DNA of 64,000 nucleotides from Paractinoplanes ovalisporus (GCF_016834655.1 NZ_JAENHP010000001.1:868001-932000), one strand, 5' to 3'. Positions 8,750 through 17,662 are shown, counted from the first letter of the stretch. The notes: a model not told the origin generated them from the letters alone. Numbers and translations are program-made.

Positions 8750-9951
8750 CGGATCACCTCTTGTTCGGCTTGTTCGGCGGAAACAGACAGTTCGGCGGCG
8801 AAGGGCAAACCCTCCCAGTCGCCGGGCACGGTGACAACCCGGCCCCCGGCCTCGTTGCCCGTGGCCAGGCAGCGGGCCACGGCGGCGCCGTCGCCGAGGG
8901 CGGCCAGATAGCCGGCCACGAACGCGTCGCCAGCCCCGACCGGGTCGACCACGGCGCGCGGTTCCGATTCGCCGTGCACGACCTCGCCGCCGGCGAAGGC
9001 CAGGGCGCCAAGTGCGCCCAGCTTCACCACAACGGTGGCCGGGCCGAACTTGGCCAAGGCCGCCGCCAGCTCGGCCCCGGCATCCCACCCGGCGCCGGGA
9101 TCGGCCCCAGCCGTGGCGGAGCCGACTCCTTCCGCAGCGAAATCGGCCCTCGCCATAGCGGAATCGGACCCCTCCGCAACGAGATCGGCGCTCGCCGTGA
9201 CGGAATCGGACCCTCCTGCAGCTAAATCGGCCCGAGCCGTGGCGGAATCGGCCTCTTTCGCAACGGAATCGGCGCGGTGCGCGGCGGGACGGCCGTCGGA
9301 GAACGGGACGCCGGGAGCGGGCCGGTCCAGCAACAGGGCCGCCTCCTCCGGGCCGGCGAAGAGCAGGTCGACCGAAGGCAACAGGCCGGTCAGCACGGCC
9401 CGCGCCTCGATGTCCGTCCACAGGGTACGGCGGTGGTTCACGTCCAGCGACACCAGCGTGCCCGCCGCGCGTGCCACCGCGATCGCGTGGGCGACGGCCG
9501 CCCGAGGGCCGGGGCCGAGAGCAAGCGTGATACCGGTGACATGCAGAACCTCGGCGGCGGCGACCGCCTCGTCCGCGATGTCCTCCGGTGTCATGCGGGA
9601 CGAGGCCGAGCCGGCCCGGTAGTAGCGCACCCGGGACGGCTTCCCGCCGCGCAGCTCCTTGAGCATCAGACCCGTCGGCGCGTCGGGGTCGGCGGCCGCC
9701 AGCACCGTCACTCCCTCGGCCCGGATCTCCCGCCGCACGAAGGCGCCGAGCGCGTCGTCACCGAGGCGGCTGATCCATGTCACCGGTGTCCCGAGGCGGG
9801 CCAGGCCGATGGCGACGTTCGACTCGGCCCCGCCCATCCCGATCGGCGCCGGCCCGCGGACGAGCCCGTTGGCCGGCACCGAAACCAGAGCCATGGTCTC
9901 GCCGATCGTGACAACCCGCGAAGAGCCAGGCGCGTCGGGCGCGGAGGTCAC
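8746..9951 (-). CDS. kdgK: 2-dehydro-3-deoxygluconate kinase (PfkB family) with repetitive insert
   Basis: Phosphorylates KDG to KDPG, which the next gene product cleaves. PfkB features: GGAESNVAIGLARLG, the VSLDVNHRRTLW strand and the C-terminal signature VDPVGAGDAFVAGYLAALG with the catalytic Asp. The GTG at 9951 overlaps the idnD stop by 4 bp. At 401 residues it is about 80 longer than the family norm. The excess is a low-complexity insert of about 14-residue units (variants of SDSATARADLAAEG, nt about 9110-9290) in the C-terminal half. The insert looks like an expanded tandem repeat, probably a solvent loop. Confidence 0.88.
   Translation of the reverse strand: MTSAPDAPGSSRVVTIGETMALVSVPANGLVRGPAPIGMGGAESNVAIGLARLGTPVTWISRLGDDALGAFVRREIRAEGVTVLAAADPDAPTGLMLKELRGGKPSRVRYYRAGSASSRMTPEDIADEAVAAAEVLHVTGITLALGPGPRAAVAHAIAVARAAGTLVSLDVNHRRTLWTDIEARAVLTGLLPSVDLLFAGPEEAALLLDRPAPGVPFSDGRPAAHRADSVAKEADSATARADLAAGGSDSVTASADLVAEGSDSAMARADFAAEGVGSATAGADPGAGWDAGAELAAALAKFGPATVVVKLGALGALAFAGGEVVHGESEPRAVVDPVGAGDAFVAGYLAALGDGAAVARCLATGNEAGGRVVTVPGDWEGLPFAAELSVSAEQAEQEVIR
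9105..9290 (-). repeat. In-frame degenerate 42-bp tandem repeat inside kdgK
   Basis: About four imperfect copies of a roughly 42-bp unit, including the words CGGAATCGG and GATCGGC. They encode serine/aspartate/alanine-rich 14-residue units and lie between conserved PfkB motifs, with the reading frame kept. Confidence 0.75.
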
Positions 9952-10964
9952 GCGTCCCCGATCCGCAGCATCACCTTGCCGCCGCCACCCTGCGCGGCCC
10001 GGGCCAGGGCGGCGGGCGCGTCCGCCAGGTCGTAGGTGGCGCTGATCAGCGGCTCCAGATCAAGGCCCGACCCCAGAGCCCGTACGGCGTCGGTGATCTC
10101 GTCCGCGAAGCGGTACGACCCGATCCACGTGATCTCGCGGGTCACCAGGTCGCCCAGGACGGCCGGGGCGGCGGCGCCGGGCAGGTTGCCGACCTGCACG
10201 AGAGTGCCGCCCCGGGCGGTGGCCCGCAGCACCCCTCCCAGGGCTGCGGGCACACCCGAGGCCTCGAACACGAGTTCCGCGTCCGAGGGCAGTTCGTCGC
10301 CGGCGCGCAGGTTGAGCCCCTTGTCCGCGCCCAGGGCCTGAGCCATCGCCAGGGGCGCGTCGGCGACGTCGGCCGCGGTGACGGTGGCCGCCCCGGCCAG
10401 TTTGAGCGCCGCCACGACCAGGCAGCCGATCGGGCCGGCGCCGTTCACCAGCACGTCACGCCCGGCCACCGGAACCCGCGAGACCGCGTGCATGGCCACC
10501 GCGAGCGGCTCGGCGAGGGCCCCGGAACGGGTCGGGACACCGGAGGACAACGGCCGCAGCTGGTCGGCCCGAACCACGACGGCCTCGGCGAAGCCCCCAT
10601 GGGTGTGCGGGTCGAACGCCGCCGAACCGAGATAGCGGACCTGGGTGTTGAGGTTGTCGCGCCCGGCCAGCCGGGCCGGCAGGTCACCGATCGGGGTCGC
10701 CGGGTGCACCGCCACCGCCGTACCGATCAGGGACTCGGACACCCCCGGGCCGACCGCCGAGACCCGGCCGGCGATCTCGTGGCCGAGGATCAGCGGGTGC
10801 CTGAGCATGGCCGTGCCGGAGGCGGCGTGGGCGTAGTAGGAGACGTCCGAGCCGCAGATGCCGCCCCACTCGACGGCCACCCGCACCTCGCCCGGGCCGG
10901 CCTGCACGTCGGGGAGTTCGTCGACCCGTACGTCCAAAGCCCCATGGACCACAACGGCCTTCAT
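9948..10964 (-). CDS. idnD: L-idonate 5-dehydrogenase (zinc MDR alcohol dehydrogenase family)
   Basis: A 338-residue medium-chain dehydrogenase. Catalytic zinc ligands are visible in WGGICGSDVSYY and HPLILGHEIAGRV, with the Rossmann motif VNGAGPIGCLVVAALKLAG. The usual four-cysteine structural zinc loop is missing: that region reads VAVHPATPIGDLPARLAGRD. This is normal for some idonate dehydrogenases. Between kdgK and a sugar-acid transporter, the likely reaction is oxidation of L-idonate (or a related hexonate) to the 5-keto acid. Start ATG overlaps the transporter stop by 4 bp (10961-10964). Confidence 0.82.
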   Translation of the reverse strand: MKAVVVHGALDVRVDELPDVQAGPGEVRVAVEWGGICGSDVSYYAHAASGTAMLRHPLILGHEIAGRVSAVGPGVSESLIGTAVAVHPATPIGDLPARLAGRDNLNTQVRYLGSAAFDPHTHGGFAEAVVVRADQLRPLSSGVPTRSGALAEPLAVAMHAVSRVPVAGRDVLVNGAGPIGCLVVAALKLAGAATVTAADVADAPLAMAQALGADKGLNLRAGDELPSDAELVFEASGVPAALGGVLRATARGGTLVQVGNLPGAAAPAVLGDLVTREITWIGSYRFADEITDAVRALGSGLDLEPLISATYDLADAPAALARAAQGGGGKVMLRIGDA

Positions 10965-12496
10965 CGCGCCTCCCTCAGCTCGGGCTCGGACGAGCTCGCG
11001 TCCCCCGACCGGACAGACTCGGACGAGCTGGCGTCTTCCGACCGGACGGCGTCGGACAAGCTCGCGTCTTCCGACCGGACGGCGTCGGACAAGCTCGCGT
11101 CTTCCGACCGGACGGACGCGAAGGGCTCCTCCAACCGGACGGGTTCGGAAGACTCCAGCCGGACCGGCTCGGACGAACTCGCGTCCTCCAGCCGGACCAG
11201 GTCGCGCCCCCTCGTCTCGGGCGACAGCACCGCCGAGACCAGCGTGATGGCCGAGTAGACGATGAGCATGGCGGCGATCGGCCACCAGTGCCCGGTCCAG
11301 GCCGTGAGCGCGGCCGCCGTGACCGGGCCGATGGCGGTGGCCAGGATGCCGCCGATCTCCTTGGCCAGGGCCAGTTGCGTGAACCGGTTGCGGGCGCCGA
11401 ACAGCTCGGCCATGGTGACGCTCTCGAGCGAGAACAGCCCGAGCACACCCACGTTCAGGCCCAGGATCATGCCGGCCATGATGCCCGCGGTGCTGCCGCT
11501 GGTGATGAGCAGCAGCATCGGGACGGCGAAGAGCATCGTGAGGATGCTCAGCGCGATGTACACCGGGCGGCGGCCGACCCGGTCGCCCAGCAGGCCGATC
11601 AGCGGCACGGTGGCGAAGCCGAGCAGCGAGCCCCACACGATCGAGGTGGTCGGCACGCTCTTGCTGACGGCCAGATCGGTGGCGATGTAGCCGACCAGGA
11701 ATGTCTGCACGAGACCGGAGTTGCCGGCCTGGCCGAACCGCAGGCCCAGCGCGAGGAAGAACGACCTGCCCTTGCGCTGCTTGACGGCGGCCTCGATCGG
11801 GGGCGCGGTCTTCGCCTCCCGCTCCTCGAAAACGGGGCTCTCCTTGAGGTTCCGGCGCATCCAGACCGCGAAAATCATCAGGATGAAGCTGAGCAGGAAC
11901 GGCAGGCGCCAGCCCCAGCTGAGCAGCTGCTGCTCGGAGAGCACGGCCACCAGGATCGCCCACAGGCCCGAGGCGGCCAGGGTGCCCGAGTTGGTGCCGA
12001 GCGAGACCAGCGAGGCGATGAGGCCGCGCCTCTTGGGCGGCGCGTATTCGGCGAGCATCACGGTGGCGCCCGCGATCTCGGCGCCGGCCCCGAAACCCTG
12101 GATCAGGCGCAGCAGCACCAGAAGCATCGGCGCCAGGATGCCGATCGCCTGATATGTGGGCAGCACGCCGATCAGCGTGGTCGAGGCGCCCATCATCGTG
12201 ATGGTGATGAACAGGACCCGTTTGCGGCCGATCCGGTCACCCATGCGGCCGAAATAGACGGCGCCGGCGAGGCGGGCCACATAACCCACGCCGTACGTGG
12301 CCATGGCCGCGATGAGACCGATGGCCGGGCTGACGTCGGGGAAGAAGATGTGGTTGAAGACGATGGCGGCGGCCAGAGAGTAGAGCTGGAAGTCCATGAA
12401 CTCCATGGCCGTGCCGAGCCAGCCGGACACGGCGGCGCGGGTGAGGTCCCTGGTGCTGCGCTGAACGGGGGTGGCCCGCTCGGAGATGTCGGTCAT
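10961..12496 (-). CDS. MFS transporter, metabolite:H+ symporter (MHS) family, sugar-acid uptake
   Basis: A 511-residue, 12-TM proton symporter. MHS hallmarks: GWLGTAMEFMDFQLYSLAA in TM1, GRMGDRIGRKRVL in the cytoplasmic loop 2-3, GFGAGAEIAGATVMLAEYAP, and LGDRVGRRPVYI in loop 8-9. The position inside a hexonate operon suggests uptake of the sugar acid that the operon degrades. The cytoplasmic C-terminus (last about 70 residues) is a run of acidic/serine repeats of the type VRSEDASLSDA, encoded by 36-bp tandem repeats, and is unlikely to be transport machinery. Confidence 0.86.
   Translation of the reverse strand: MTDISERATPVQRSTRDLTRAAVSGWLGTAMEFMDFQLYSLAAAIVFNHIFFPDVSPAIGLIAAMATYGVGYVARLAGAVYFGRMGDRIGRKRVLFITITMMGASTTLIGVLPTYQAIGILAPMLLVLLRLIQGFGAGAEIAGATVMLAEYAPPKRRGLIASLVSLGTNSGTLAASGLWAILVAVLSEQQLLSWGWRLPFLLSFILMIFAVWMRRNLKESPVFEEREAKTAPPIEAAVKQRKGRSFFLALGLRFGQAGNSGLVQTFLVGYIATDLAVSKSVPTTSIVWGSLLGFATVPLIGLLGDRVGRRPVYIALSILTMLFAVPMLLLITSGSTAGIMAGMILGLNVGVLGLFSLESVTMAELFGARNRFTQLALAKEIGGILATAIGPVTAAALTAWTGHWWPIAAMLIVYSAITLVSAVLSPETRGRDLVRLEDASSSEPVRLESSEPVRLEEPFASVRSEDASLSDAVRSEDASLSDAVRSEDASSSESVRSGDASSSEPELREAR
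10975..11205 (-). repeat. 36-bp tandem repeats encoding the transporter C-terminal tail
   Basis: A 36-bp unit built on GCGTCTTCCGACCGGACG followed by GCGTCGGACAAGCTC is repeated in frame. Two adjacent copies around 11025-11105 are nearly identical and outer copies are degenerate. The result is a 12-residue VRSEDASLSDA-type repeat. Confidence 0.8.
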
Positions 12497-12523
12497 GTGG
12501 CACTCCGTGGTCGGAGAGAACGG

Positions 12524-13852
12524 TCAGACTTCGATGCGCCCGTCTTGCACGGCGGGCAGCCGCTCCGCAACGGAGCGTACGAGCTCGGCGCGGTCGGCGA
12601 GGTCGGGAGCGCCAACAAGCCTCAGCTGGGCGGCGACCAGTTCGGGGGCGGTGCTGTGCTCGGCCCAGCTGCGGGCCAGTTCGGTCGAGAGCGGATCGGG
12701 CGCGGCCGCGTCACGGGTGACATGCACCCAGGCGGCCAGGGCCAGTTCGAGGGTCGGCGCCTTCACCGCCCGCAGCACGGCGAACCAGCGCTCGGGGAGC
12801 TTGCGGGAGCCGTCCGAGGAGATCTGGCGCAGCGCATGCCGGATCGACGGGTTCTCGAAGCGGGTCACCAGTTCCTCCGCGTACGCGGCGGGGTTGGGCC
12901 CGAAGGTGGGCAACGTGGGCGCGACCTCGTCGGCGAGCTGGCGCACCAGTTTCGGGCCCCAGTCGGTGGCCATCGTGTCGGCCACGGTCGCCAGCCCGGC
13001 GGCCAGGCCGAGATAGGCCAGGGCCGAGTGCGAACCGTTGAGCAGCCGCAGTTTGGTCAGCTGGTAGGGCGTCACGTCGGGCACGAACAGGGCGCCGTCG
13101 AGTTCCCAGCGCGGCCGGTCGGCGCCGAACACGTCTTCGAGCACCCACAGGCGGTACGGCTCGGCGGACACGGGCATCTCGTCCCGCAGGCCGAGGGCGG
13201 CCGAAGCCGCGTCGGCGTCGCCCGGGGCGGTGGCCGGCACGATCCGGTCGACCACCGTCGACGGCCAGGCCACGCTGCGGCCGAGCCAGTCGAGGAAAGC
13301 CTCACCCGCCCCGGAGAGTTCGGCGAACTCGCGGACCACGCCGTGCAGGGCCGCGCCGTTGGCCGCCATGTTGTCGCACGAGACGACCGACAGCGGCGCC
13401 CCGCCGGTGAGGTGCCGCACCGTGAGGCCGCGGACCAGGGCGCCGATCACCGTACGGGCGGTGCCCCCGGCCAGGTCGGCCGCGATCTCGGGCGCCGCCG
13501 TGTCGAGACGGCCCTCCGGCGTACGGAAATAGCCCTTCTCCGTGATGGTCAGGGTGACCACCGTCGTGCCCCGGTTCGTGATGAGCTGTTCCACCCGTTC
13601 GGCGTCGCCGGTCAGGTGCAGCGCCTCGGTCAACGCGTGACACAGCCTTGTCCGCGGCTCGCCGGGCCCGCGCACGGTGACCGAGTAGAGGCAGTTCTGG
13701 GCGCGCAGTTTGGCCACCGTCTCGTGGGAACGGGGCGCCACACCGGCGATCCCCCACTCCCCGTTGCCGACCGCCTCGGTATAGACGGCTTGGTGGGCGC
13801 GGTGGAAGTTGCCAAGGCCGAAGTGCAGGATCCGCGGGTCCATCGCCGTCAC
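12524..13852 (-). CDS. uxuB: Mannitol dehydrogenase family; fructuronate reductase/mannonate oxidoreductase likely
   Basis: A 442-residue long-chain polyol dehydrogenase. It shows the N-terminal dinucleotide motif [19 protein letters not shown], then [31 protein letters not shown], and the active-site [16 protein letters not shown] with the catalytic Lys. The family includes mannitol-2-dehydrogenase and D-mannonate oxidoreductase. Adjacency to manD (4-bp overlap) makes fructuronate/mannonate interconversion most likely, by context. No UxaC isomerase is in the window, so mannonate may be imported or made by this enzyme from fructuronate supplied elsewhere. Confidence 0.83.
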   Translation of the reverse strand: MTAMDPRILHFGLGNFHRAHQAVYTEAVGNGEWGIAGVAPRSHETVAKLRAQNCLYSVTVRGPGEPRTRLCHALTEALHLTGDAERVEQLITNRGTTVVTLTITEKGYFRTPEGRLDTAAPEIAADLAGGTARTVIGALVRGLTVRHLTGGAPLSVVSCDNMAANGAALHGVVREFAELSGAGEAFLDWLGRSVAWPSTVVDRIVPATAPGDADAASAALGLRDEMPVSAEPYRLWVLEDVFGADRPRWELDGALFVPDVTPYQLTKLRLLNGSHSALAYLGLAAGLATVADTMATDWGPKLVRQLADEVAPTLPTFGPNPAAYAEELVTRFENPSIRHALRQISSDGSRKLPERWFAVLRAVKAPTLELALAAWVHVTRDAAAPDPLSTELARSWAEHSTAPELVAAQLRLVGAPDLADRAELVRSVAERLPAVQDGRIEV

Positions 13853-15057
13853 CAGTCGTGCACGGAGCCGTCGAGGCGCCGCGCCACGGGCAGATACCTC
13901 GGCTCGTACGGGAAACGCGCGGCCACCTCGTCGTCGTATTCGATGCCCAGGCCGGGCGCCTCCGACGGGAACAGCATGCCGCCCCTGAGCTCCGGCGTGC
14001 CGCGGAAGACCTCGTACGTCTCGGGAGCGTGGCCCATGTGTTCCTGGATGCCGAAGTTGGGCACCGAGATGTCGACGGCCACGGCGGCCGCGGTTGTCAC
14101 CGGTGACAGGTCGGTGGCGCCGTGCGATCCGGTGCGCACCTGATAGAGCGCGGCCAGGTCGAAAATACGGCGCAGGTGCGTGATGCCACCGGCGTGCACC
14201 ACCGTGGTGCGTACGAAATCAATGAGCTGCTCGGTGATGAGCGTCTGCACGTCCCAGATCGAGTTGAGCACCTCGCCGGTCGCGATCGGGGTCGTGGTGT
14301 GCTGCCGGATGAGCCGGAACGCCTCCTGGTTCTCGGCCGGCGTCGGGTCCTCCATCCAGAACAGGCGCAGGTCCTCGACGCTCTTGCCGAACCGGGCGGC
14401 CTCGATCGGGGTGAGCCGGTGGTGCACGTCGTGCAGCAGGTGGAAGCCGAATCCGAACTTCTCGCGCACCTTGGCCAGATAGCCCGGTGCGAAGTCGAGG
14501 TAGGCCTCGGTGCTCCACGCCTGTTCGTCGGGCAGGGCGGTCGCCGCGGGCTCGTACAGCTTGCCCTTGCGCACGCCGTAGCTGCCGCTCAGACCGGGCA
14601 CGGCGGCCTGGGCCCGGATGGCCTGGAAACCCTTTTCCCCGTACGTCGCCACGTCGTCGAGCAGTTCGTCGACCGACCCGCCGCTGGCGTGGCAGTAGAC
14701 CAGCACGCCGTCGCGCGAGCGCCCGCCGAGCAGCTGGTAGACCGGCAGGCCGGCGACCTTGCCCTTGATGTCCCAGAGCGCGACGTCGACGGCGGCGATC
14801 GCGGTCATGGTGACCGGGCCGCGCCGCCAATAGGCGCCCTTGTAGAGGTACTGCCAGGTGTCCTCGATGCGGGCCGGGTCGCGGCCGATGAGCAGCGGCG
14901 CCAGGTGCTCCTGGAGGTAGGACGCGACGGCCAGCTCGCGGCCGTTGAGGGTGGCGTCGCCCAGCCCGGTGACGCCGTCGGAGGTGGTGATCCGCAACGT
15001 CACGAAGTTGCGGCCGGGCGAGGTCACCAGGACCTCGACGCGCTCGATCGTTGCCAT
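13849..15057 (-). CDS. manD: D-mannonate dehydratase, enolase superfamily (ManD)
   Basis: A 402-residue enolase-superfamily enzyme that dehydrates D-mannonate (or D-gluconate) to 2-keto-3-deoxygluconate. ManD features: [51 protein letters not shown] (metal Asp), [14 protein letters not shown] (metal Glu), [11 protein letters not shown] (metal Glu), and the C-terminal FGIQEHMGH. First gene of the catabolic operon, with a GGAGGAG site 5-6 nt before the ATG. Transcribed divergently from the GntR gene across a spacer containing the operator at 15101-15112. Confidence 0.9.
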   Translation of the reverse strand: MATIERVEVLVTSPGRNFVTLRITTSDGVTGLGDATLNGRELAVASYLQEHLAPLLIGRDPARIEDTWQYLYKGAYWRRGPVTMTAIAAVDVALWDIKGKVAGLPVYQLLGGRSRDGVLVYCHASGGSVDELLDDVATYGEKGFQAIRAQAAVPGLSGSYGVRKGKLYEPAATALPDEQAWSTEAYLDFAPGYLAKVREKFGFGFHLLHDVHHRLTPIEAARFGKSVEDLRLFWMEDPTPAENQEAFRLIRQHTTTPIATGEVLNSIWDVQTLITEQLIDFVRTTVVHAGGITHLRRIFDLAALYQVRTGSHGATDLSPVTTAAAVAVDISVPNFGIQEHMGHAPETYEVFRGTPELRGGMLFPSEAPGLGIEYDDEVAARFPYEPRYLPVARRLDGSVHDW

Positions 15058-15100
15058 CGGATCACTCCTCCGTCACGGGCCGATTGCTTGTGTGCGTGTG

Positions 15101-15112
15101 CTTGTATACAAG
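15101..15112. promoter_or_regulatory. Perfect palindrome CTTGTATACAAG, probable GntR operator over the manD promoter
   Basis: A 12-bp perfect palindrome in the manD/gntR divergent spacer. Its TTGTATACAA core resembles operators of FadR-subfamily regulators. On the minus strand a TTGACA -35 lies at 15134-15129 and a possible -10 TATACA at 15108-15103 inside the palindrome (20-nt spacer, longer than ideal). Binding would block manD transcription. Confidence 0.65.
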
Positions 15113-15139
15113 TACCGGTCGCTCAGGATGTCAAGGCCC

Positions 15140-15145
15140 TATCAT
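15140..15145 (+). promoter_or_regulatory. -10 TATCAT of a leaderless gntR transcript
   Basis: TATCAT fits TANNNT and ends 8 nt before the GTG at 15154. No ribosome-binding site precedes that start, consistent with leaderless translation. Confidence 0.45.
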
Positions 15146-15153
15146 GTGTTCTC

Positions 15154-15852
15154 GTGGCAGGCACAAACCGGCAGACCGTCTACGCGACGCTGCGGCGCAA
15201 GGTCCTCTCGATGGAACTGGCGCCCGGCGCCCCCGTGAGCGAGAACGAACTGGCCGCGGCGCTGGGCGTCTCGCGTACCCCCGTACGGGAAAGTCTGATT
15301 CTGCTGGCCGAGGAGGGGCTGATCCAGGTCTTCCCCAAGGTCGGCTCGTTCGTCTCCCGGGTCGACCCGGTGCGGGTGGCCGACGCCCAGTTCCTGCGCG
15401 AGGCGGTCGAGCTGACCGCGCTCGACGACCTGCCCGGCCGGCTCGACGAGCGTCTGATGGCCGAGCTCGACGACAACCTGAACCGGCAGGACCGGCCCGG
15501 CATCGGGCTGGAGGAGTTCTTCACGCTCGACGAGGAGTTCCACCACGGCCTGCTCAAGCTGAGCGGCCACGGCGCGGCGTGGGCCACGGTGAGCGCGGCC
15601 AAAGGCCATCTCGACCGGGCGCGGCGCCTCGGCCTGAACGAGGCGACCCCGCCGGCCGTGAACGCCGGGCAGCACCGGGCGATCCTCGAGGCCGTGGTCC
15701 GGGGCGACCTGCCGGCCGCGCGCACGGCGATGCGAACCCACCTGCGGGCGGTCTTCGACGACGTGGAGCGCATCCGGGCCCAGTCACCGGAGTTGTTCGC
15801 TTCCAACGACGGTTCCACGCCCGTACGGCGGAACGTCGTCACCTGGGACTAG
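15154..15852 (+). CDS. GntR/FadR-family transcriptional regulator of the sugar-acid operon
   Basis: A 232-residue regulator. Residues about 1-75 are the winged helix: VYATLRRKVLSMELAPGAPVSENELAAALGVSRTPVRESLILLAEEGLIQVFP. Residues about 85-215 are the FCD ligand domain with the metal/ligand residues in DEEFHHGLLKLSGH and GQHRAILEAVVRGD. FCD regulators next to manD/uxuB genes usually respond to hexuronates or hexonates; repression of the divergent operon is inferred. The GTG start was chosen because the family begins there. It overlaps nothing and is preceded by a leaderless-type -10. Confidence 0.87.
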   Translation: MAGTNRQTVYATLRRKVLSMELAPGAPVSENELAAALGVSRTPVRESLILLAEEGLIQVFPKVGSFVSRVDPVRVADAQFLREAVELTALDDLPGRLDERLMAELDDNLNRQDRPGIGLEEFFTLDEEFHHGLLKLSGHGAAWATVSAAKGHLDRARRLGLNEATPPAVNAGQHRAILEAVVRGDLPAARTAMRTHLRAVFDDVERIRAQSPELFASNDGSTPVRRNVVTWD

Positions 15853-15856
15853 CGCT

Positions 15857-16876
15857 CTACGTGTTGGCGCCCCGAGCGTCAACCGGCCAGCGGTCGATCT
15901 CGCGGCCGGCCCGCTCGACGATCAGCTCGTCGGCCAGGTTCACCGTGGCGCAGACGTGGTTGGGGGCGATGCGCAGCTGGTCGCCCAGGGCCGGCTCCTG
16001 CCACATCTCGATCGTGGCGTGGTGCTCGGACAGGGCGACGATGCGCGCCTGCGGATAGTCGGGCAGACGGCCGAAACCCGACGCCCACGGCAGACGGTCA
16101 GCGCCGAGAACCTTGCTGCCGGCGTCGACGATGACATGCCCGTCACGACGGCTCACCACGGTGGCGGCCACCGTGAGGGCGACGTCGTCGAAGGTGCAGT
16201 TGCCCAGCTCGACCTGCTGGGCGTCGCCGAAGACGTAGACACCGGGCCGGATCTCGGTGAGGTCCCCCGCTTCGGTCATCGCCGCCGTCGGGGTGGAGCC
16301 GCCACTGCGTACGGCAGCTGTCTTGGCCCGCCGCAGCGCCCGGGCCTCATCCTTGACCGCCTCGAGTCGTTGTCCCGGCCCATACGCGTGCCCGGGGAAC
16401 GTGAAGACGCCCCGAACGGTGTGCCCCGCTCGCTCGGCCGCCGCCATGACCAGCTCGGCCTCCTTGGGCGGGACGCCGCTGCGGTGGTGGCCGCTGTCGA
16501 CCTCGACCAGCACATCGAGCCGGCCGACCCGGGCCGCGAGGGCCACCGCGCTCTCCATCGAGTCGACACCGACGCTCAGCCGTACGCGGTCGGCCAGCGC
16601 CCGGAGTCGGCGCGCCCGCTCCTCCGAGGGCCAGATCGGATAGGCGATGAACAGGTCGTCGAAGCCGCCGTCGGCGAACACCTCGGCCTCGCTGACCGTG
16701 GCCACCGTCAGCCCGGCGGCACCGTTCGCAAGCTGGCGCCGCGCGATTTCGAGGCTCTTGTGGGTCTTCGCATGCGGGCGCAGGGCCAGCCCACGCTGCC
16801 GGGCCGTGGCCGCCATGGCCGCGATGTTCCGGTCGAGCACATCGACGTCAACCGCCACATACGGCGTTTCGGCCAC
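15857..16876 (-). CDS. PLP-dependent D-threonine aldolase / D-serine dehydratase-like (DSD1 family)
   Basis: A 339-residue fold-type III PLP enzyme. The alanine-racemase-like N-terminal barrel carries the PLP lysine in LRPHAKTHKS. The C-terminal DSD1 domain has the putative zinc pair in SEHHATIEMW and PNHVCATVN. Family members cleave D-threonine or D-3-hydroxyaspartate or dehydrate D-serine. The GTG start is preceded by a perfect AGGAGGT. It converges with the GntR gene with 4 bp between stops. No partner gene indicates the substrate. Confidence 0.8.
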   Translation of the reverse strand: MAETPYVAVDVDVLDRNIAAMAATARQRGLALRPHAKTHKSLEIARRQLANGAAGLTVATVSEAEVFADGGFDDLFIAYPIWPSEERARRLRALADRVRLSVGVDSMESAVALAARVGRLDVLVEVDSGHHRSGVPPKEAELVMAAAERAGHTVRGVFTFPGHAYGPGQRLEAVKDEARALRRAKTAAVRSGGSTPTAAMTEAGDLTEIRPGVYVFGDAQQVELGNCTFDDVALTVAATVVSRRDGHVIVDAGSKVLGADRLPWASGFGRLPDYPQARIVALSEHHATIEMWQEPALGDQLRIAPNHVCATVNLADELIVERAGREIDRWPVDARGANT

Positions 16877-16921
16877 GGGTTACCTCCTCGGTGCGGACCC
16901 CCATGATCGCACCGCCCGGCT

Positions 16922-17389
16922 CTACCGCTTGGCGCGCGGGGCGAGGTGGGACAACACCCGTTTCCACATGGGGGTCAGGAGGTCGTGGTCGCCGTCGGGG
17001 TTCATCTCCAAGCGGGCCGCCGGAAGGTTCTTCTGCCACCACGTGCCGTGGCGGGCGCCGGCGTCTGGGTCCTTCGCGCCGAACAGCAGCAGCGTCTTCG
17101 CGGTGACCTCGGAGAGCTTGAACTTCAAGCCCTCCACCTCGTCGGGGATCGGGGTCGCGACCAGGACGAGCCGGTCGACCAGGCCCGGGTGGCGGGCGGC
17201 GAAAGCCAGCGCCTCGAGGCCGGCGCCCCACGCGCCCACGACCCCGATCGGCCCTGAGTGGTCGACCGCGGCCTCGTCGGTCACGGCCAGCGTGACACCA
17301 CGCGCCCAGGTCTCCGCCGGCCCAGGATCGTCGTCCGCGCCGAGCAGCAGCACCAACCGCTCGACCGTGCCCTCCACCAGGATCCGCAT
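16922..17389 (-). CDS. Small alpha/beta-hydrolase-fold protein lacking the nucleophile serine
   Basis: A 155-residue protein with a compact alpha/beta-hydrolase core. The strand and elbow read IGVVGAWGAGLEAL where an active enzyme has GxSxG, so tryptophan replaces the serine. Later parts look normal: ARHPGLVDRLVLVATPIP, TLLLFGAKDPDAG (acid) and DGDHDLLTP (His). It is about 100 residues shorter than standard hydrolases. It lies 9 bp downstream of the 87-residue gene and is probably cotranscribed. A catalytic role is doubtful; it may be a binding protein or a decaying gene. Confidence 0.6.
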   Translation of the reverse strand: MRILVEGTVERLVLLLGADDDPGPAETWARGVTLAVTDEAAVDHSGPIGVVGAWGAGLEALAFAARHPGLVDRLVLVATPIPDEVEGLKFKLSEVTAKTLLLFGAKDPDAGARHGTWWQKNLPAARLEMNPDGDHDLLTPMWKRVLSHLAPRAKR

Positions 17390-17398
17390 CGGCGGAGG

Positions 17399-17662
17399 CT
17401 AGCAGGGCGGGACGACGCGGCGGCGGTCGGCGGCCGCCTTCATCGACTCGTAGAGCTCCTGCGCGGCCCGGCGGTGTTCGTCGATCTGGTGCTCGACCGC
17501 GGCCGGGATCTCTTCCAGCGGAAGGCCGGAACGGGCGTGCAACAGGACGGCGTAGGCCAGCTCGTTCAGGTCTTCGGGGTTGAGCGGCAGACTCCAGCGG
17601 TGCACGAACGGGATCAGGGCGGTCACGCCTCGGATCATCTCGTCCTGGGTCGGTTCACTCAT
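17399..17662 (-). CDS. Small conserved-looking protein, function unknown
   Basis: An 87-residue protein with no recognised domain. It is largely helical by inspection: LPLNPEDLNELAYAVLLHARSGLPLEEIPAAVEHQIDEHRRAAQELYESM reads as amphipathic helices. Its start ATG has GAGG close upstream and a TAGTGT hexamer 8 nt away (17671-17676). It precedes the serine-less hydrolase-like gene by 9 bp, so the two probably form a transcript. Function is not assignable. Confidence 0.6.
   Translation of the reverse strand: MSEPTQDEMIRGVTALIPFVHRWSLPLNPEDLNELAYAVLLHARSGLPLEEIPAAVEHQIDEHRRAAQELYESMKAAADRRRVVPPC

Noticed and set aside
11288..14143. 951-codon plus-strand frame over transporter and uxuB genes
   Set aside because: Low-complexity His/Gly/Arg content and no start signals; both opposite genes have full motif sets.
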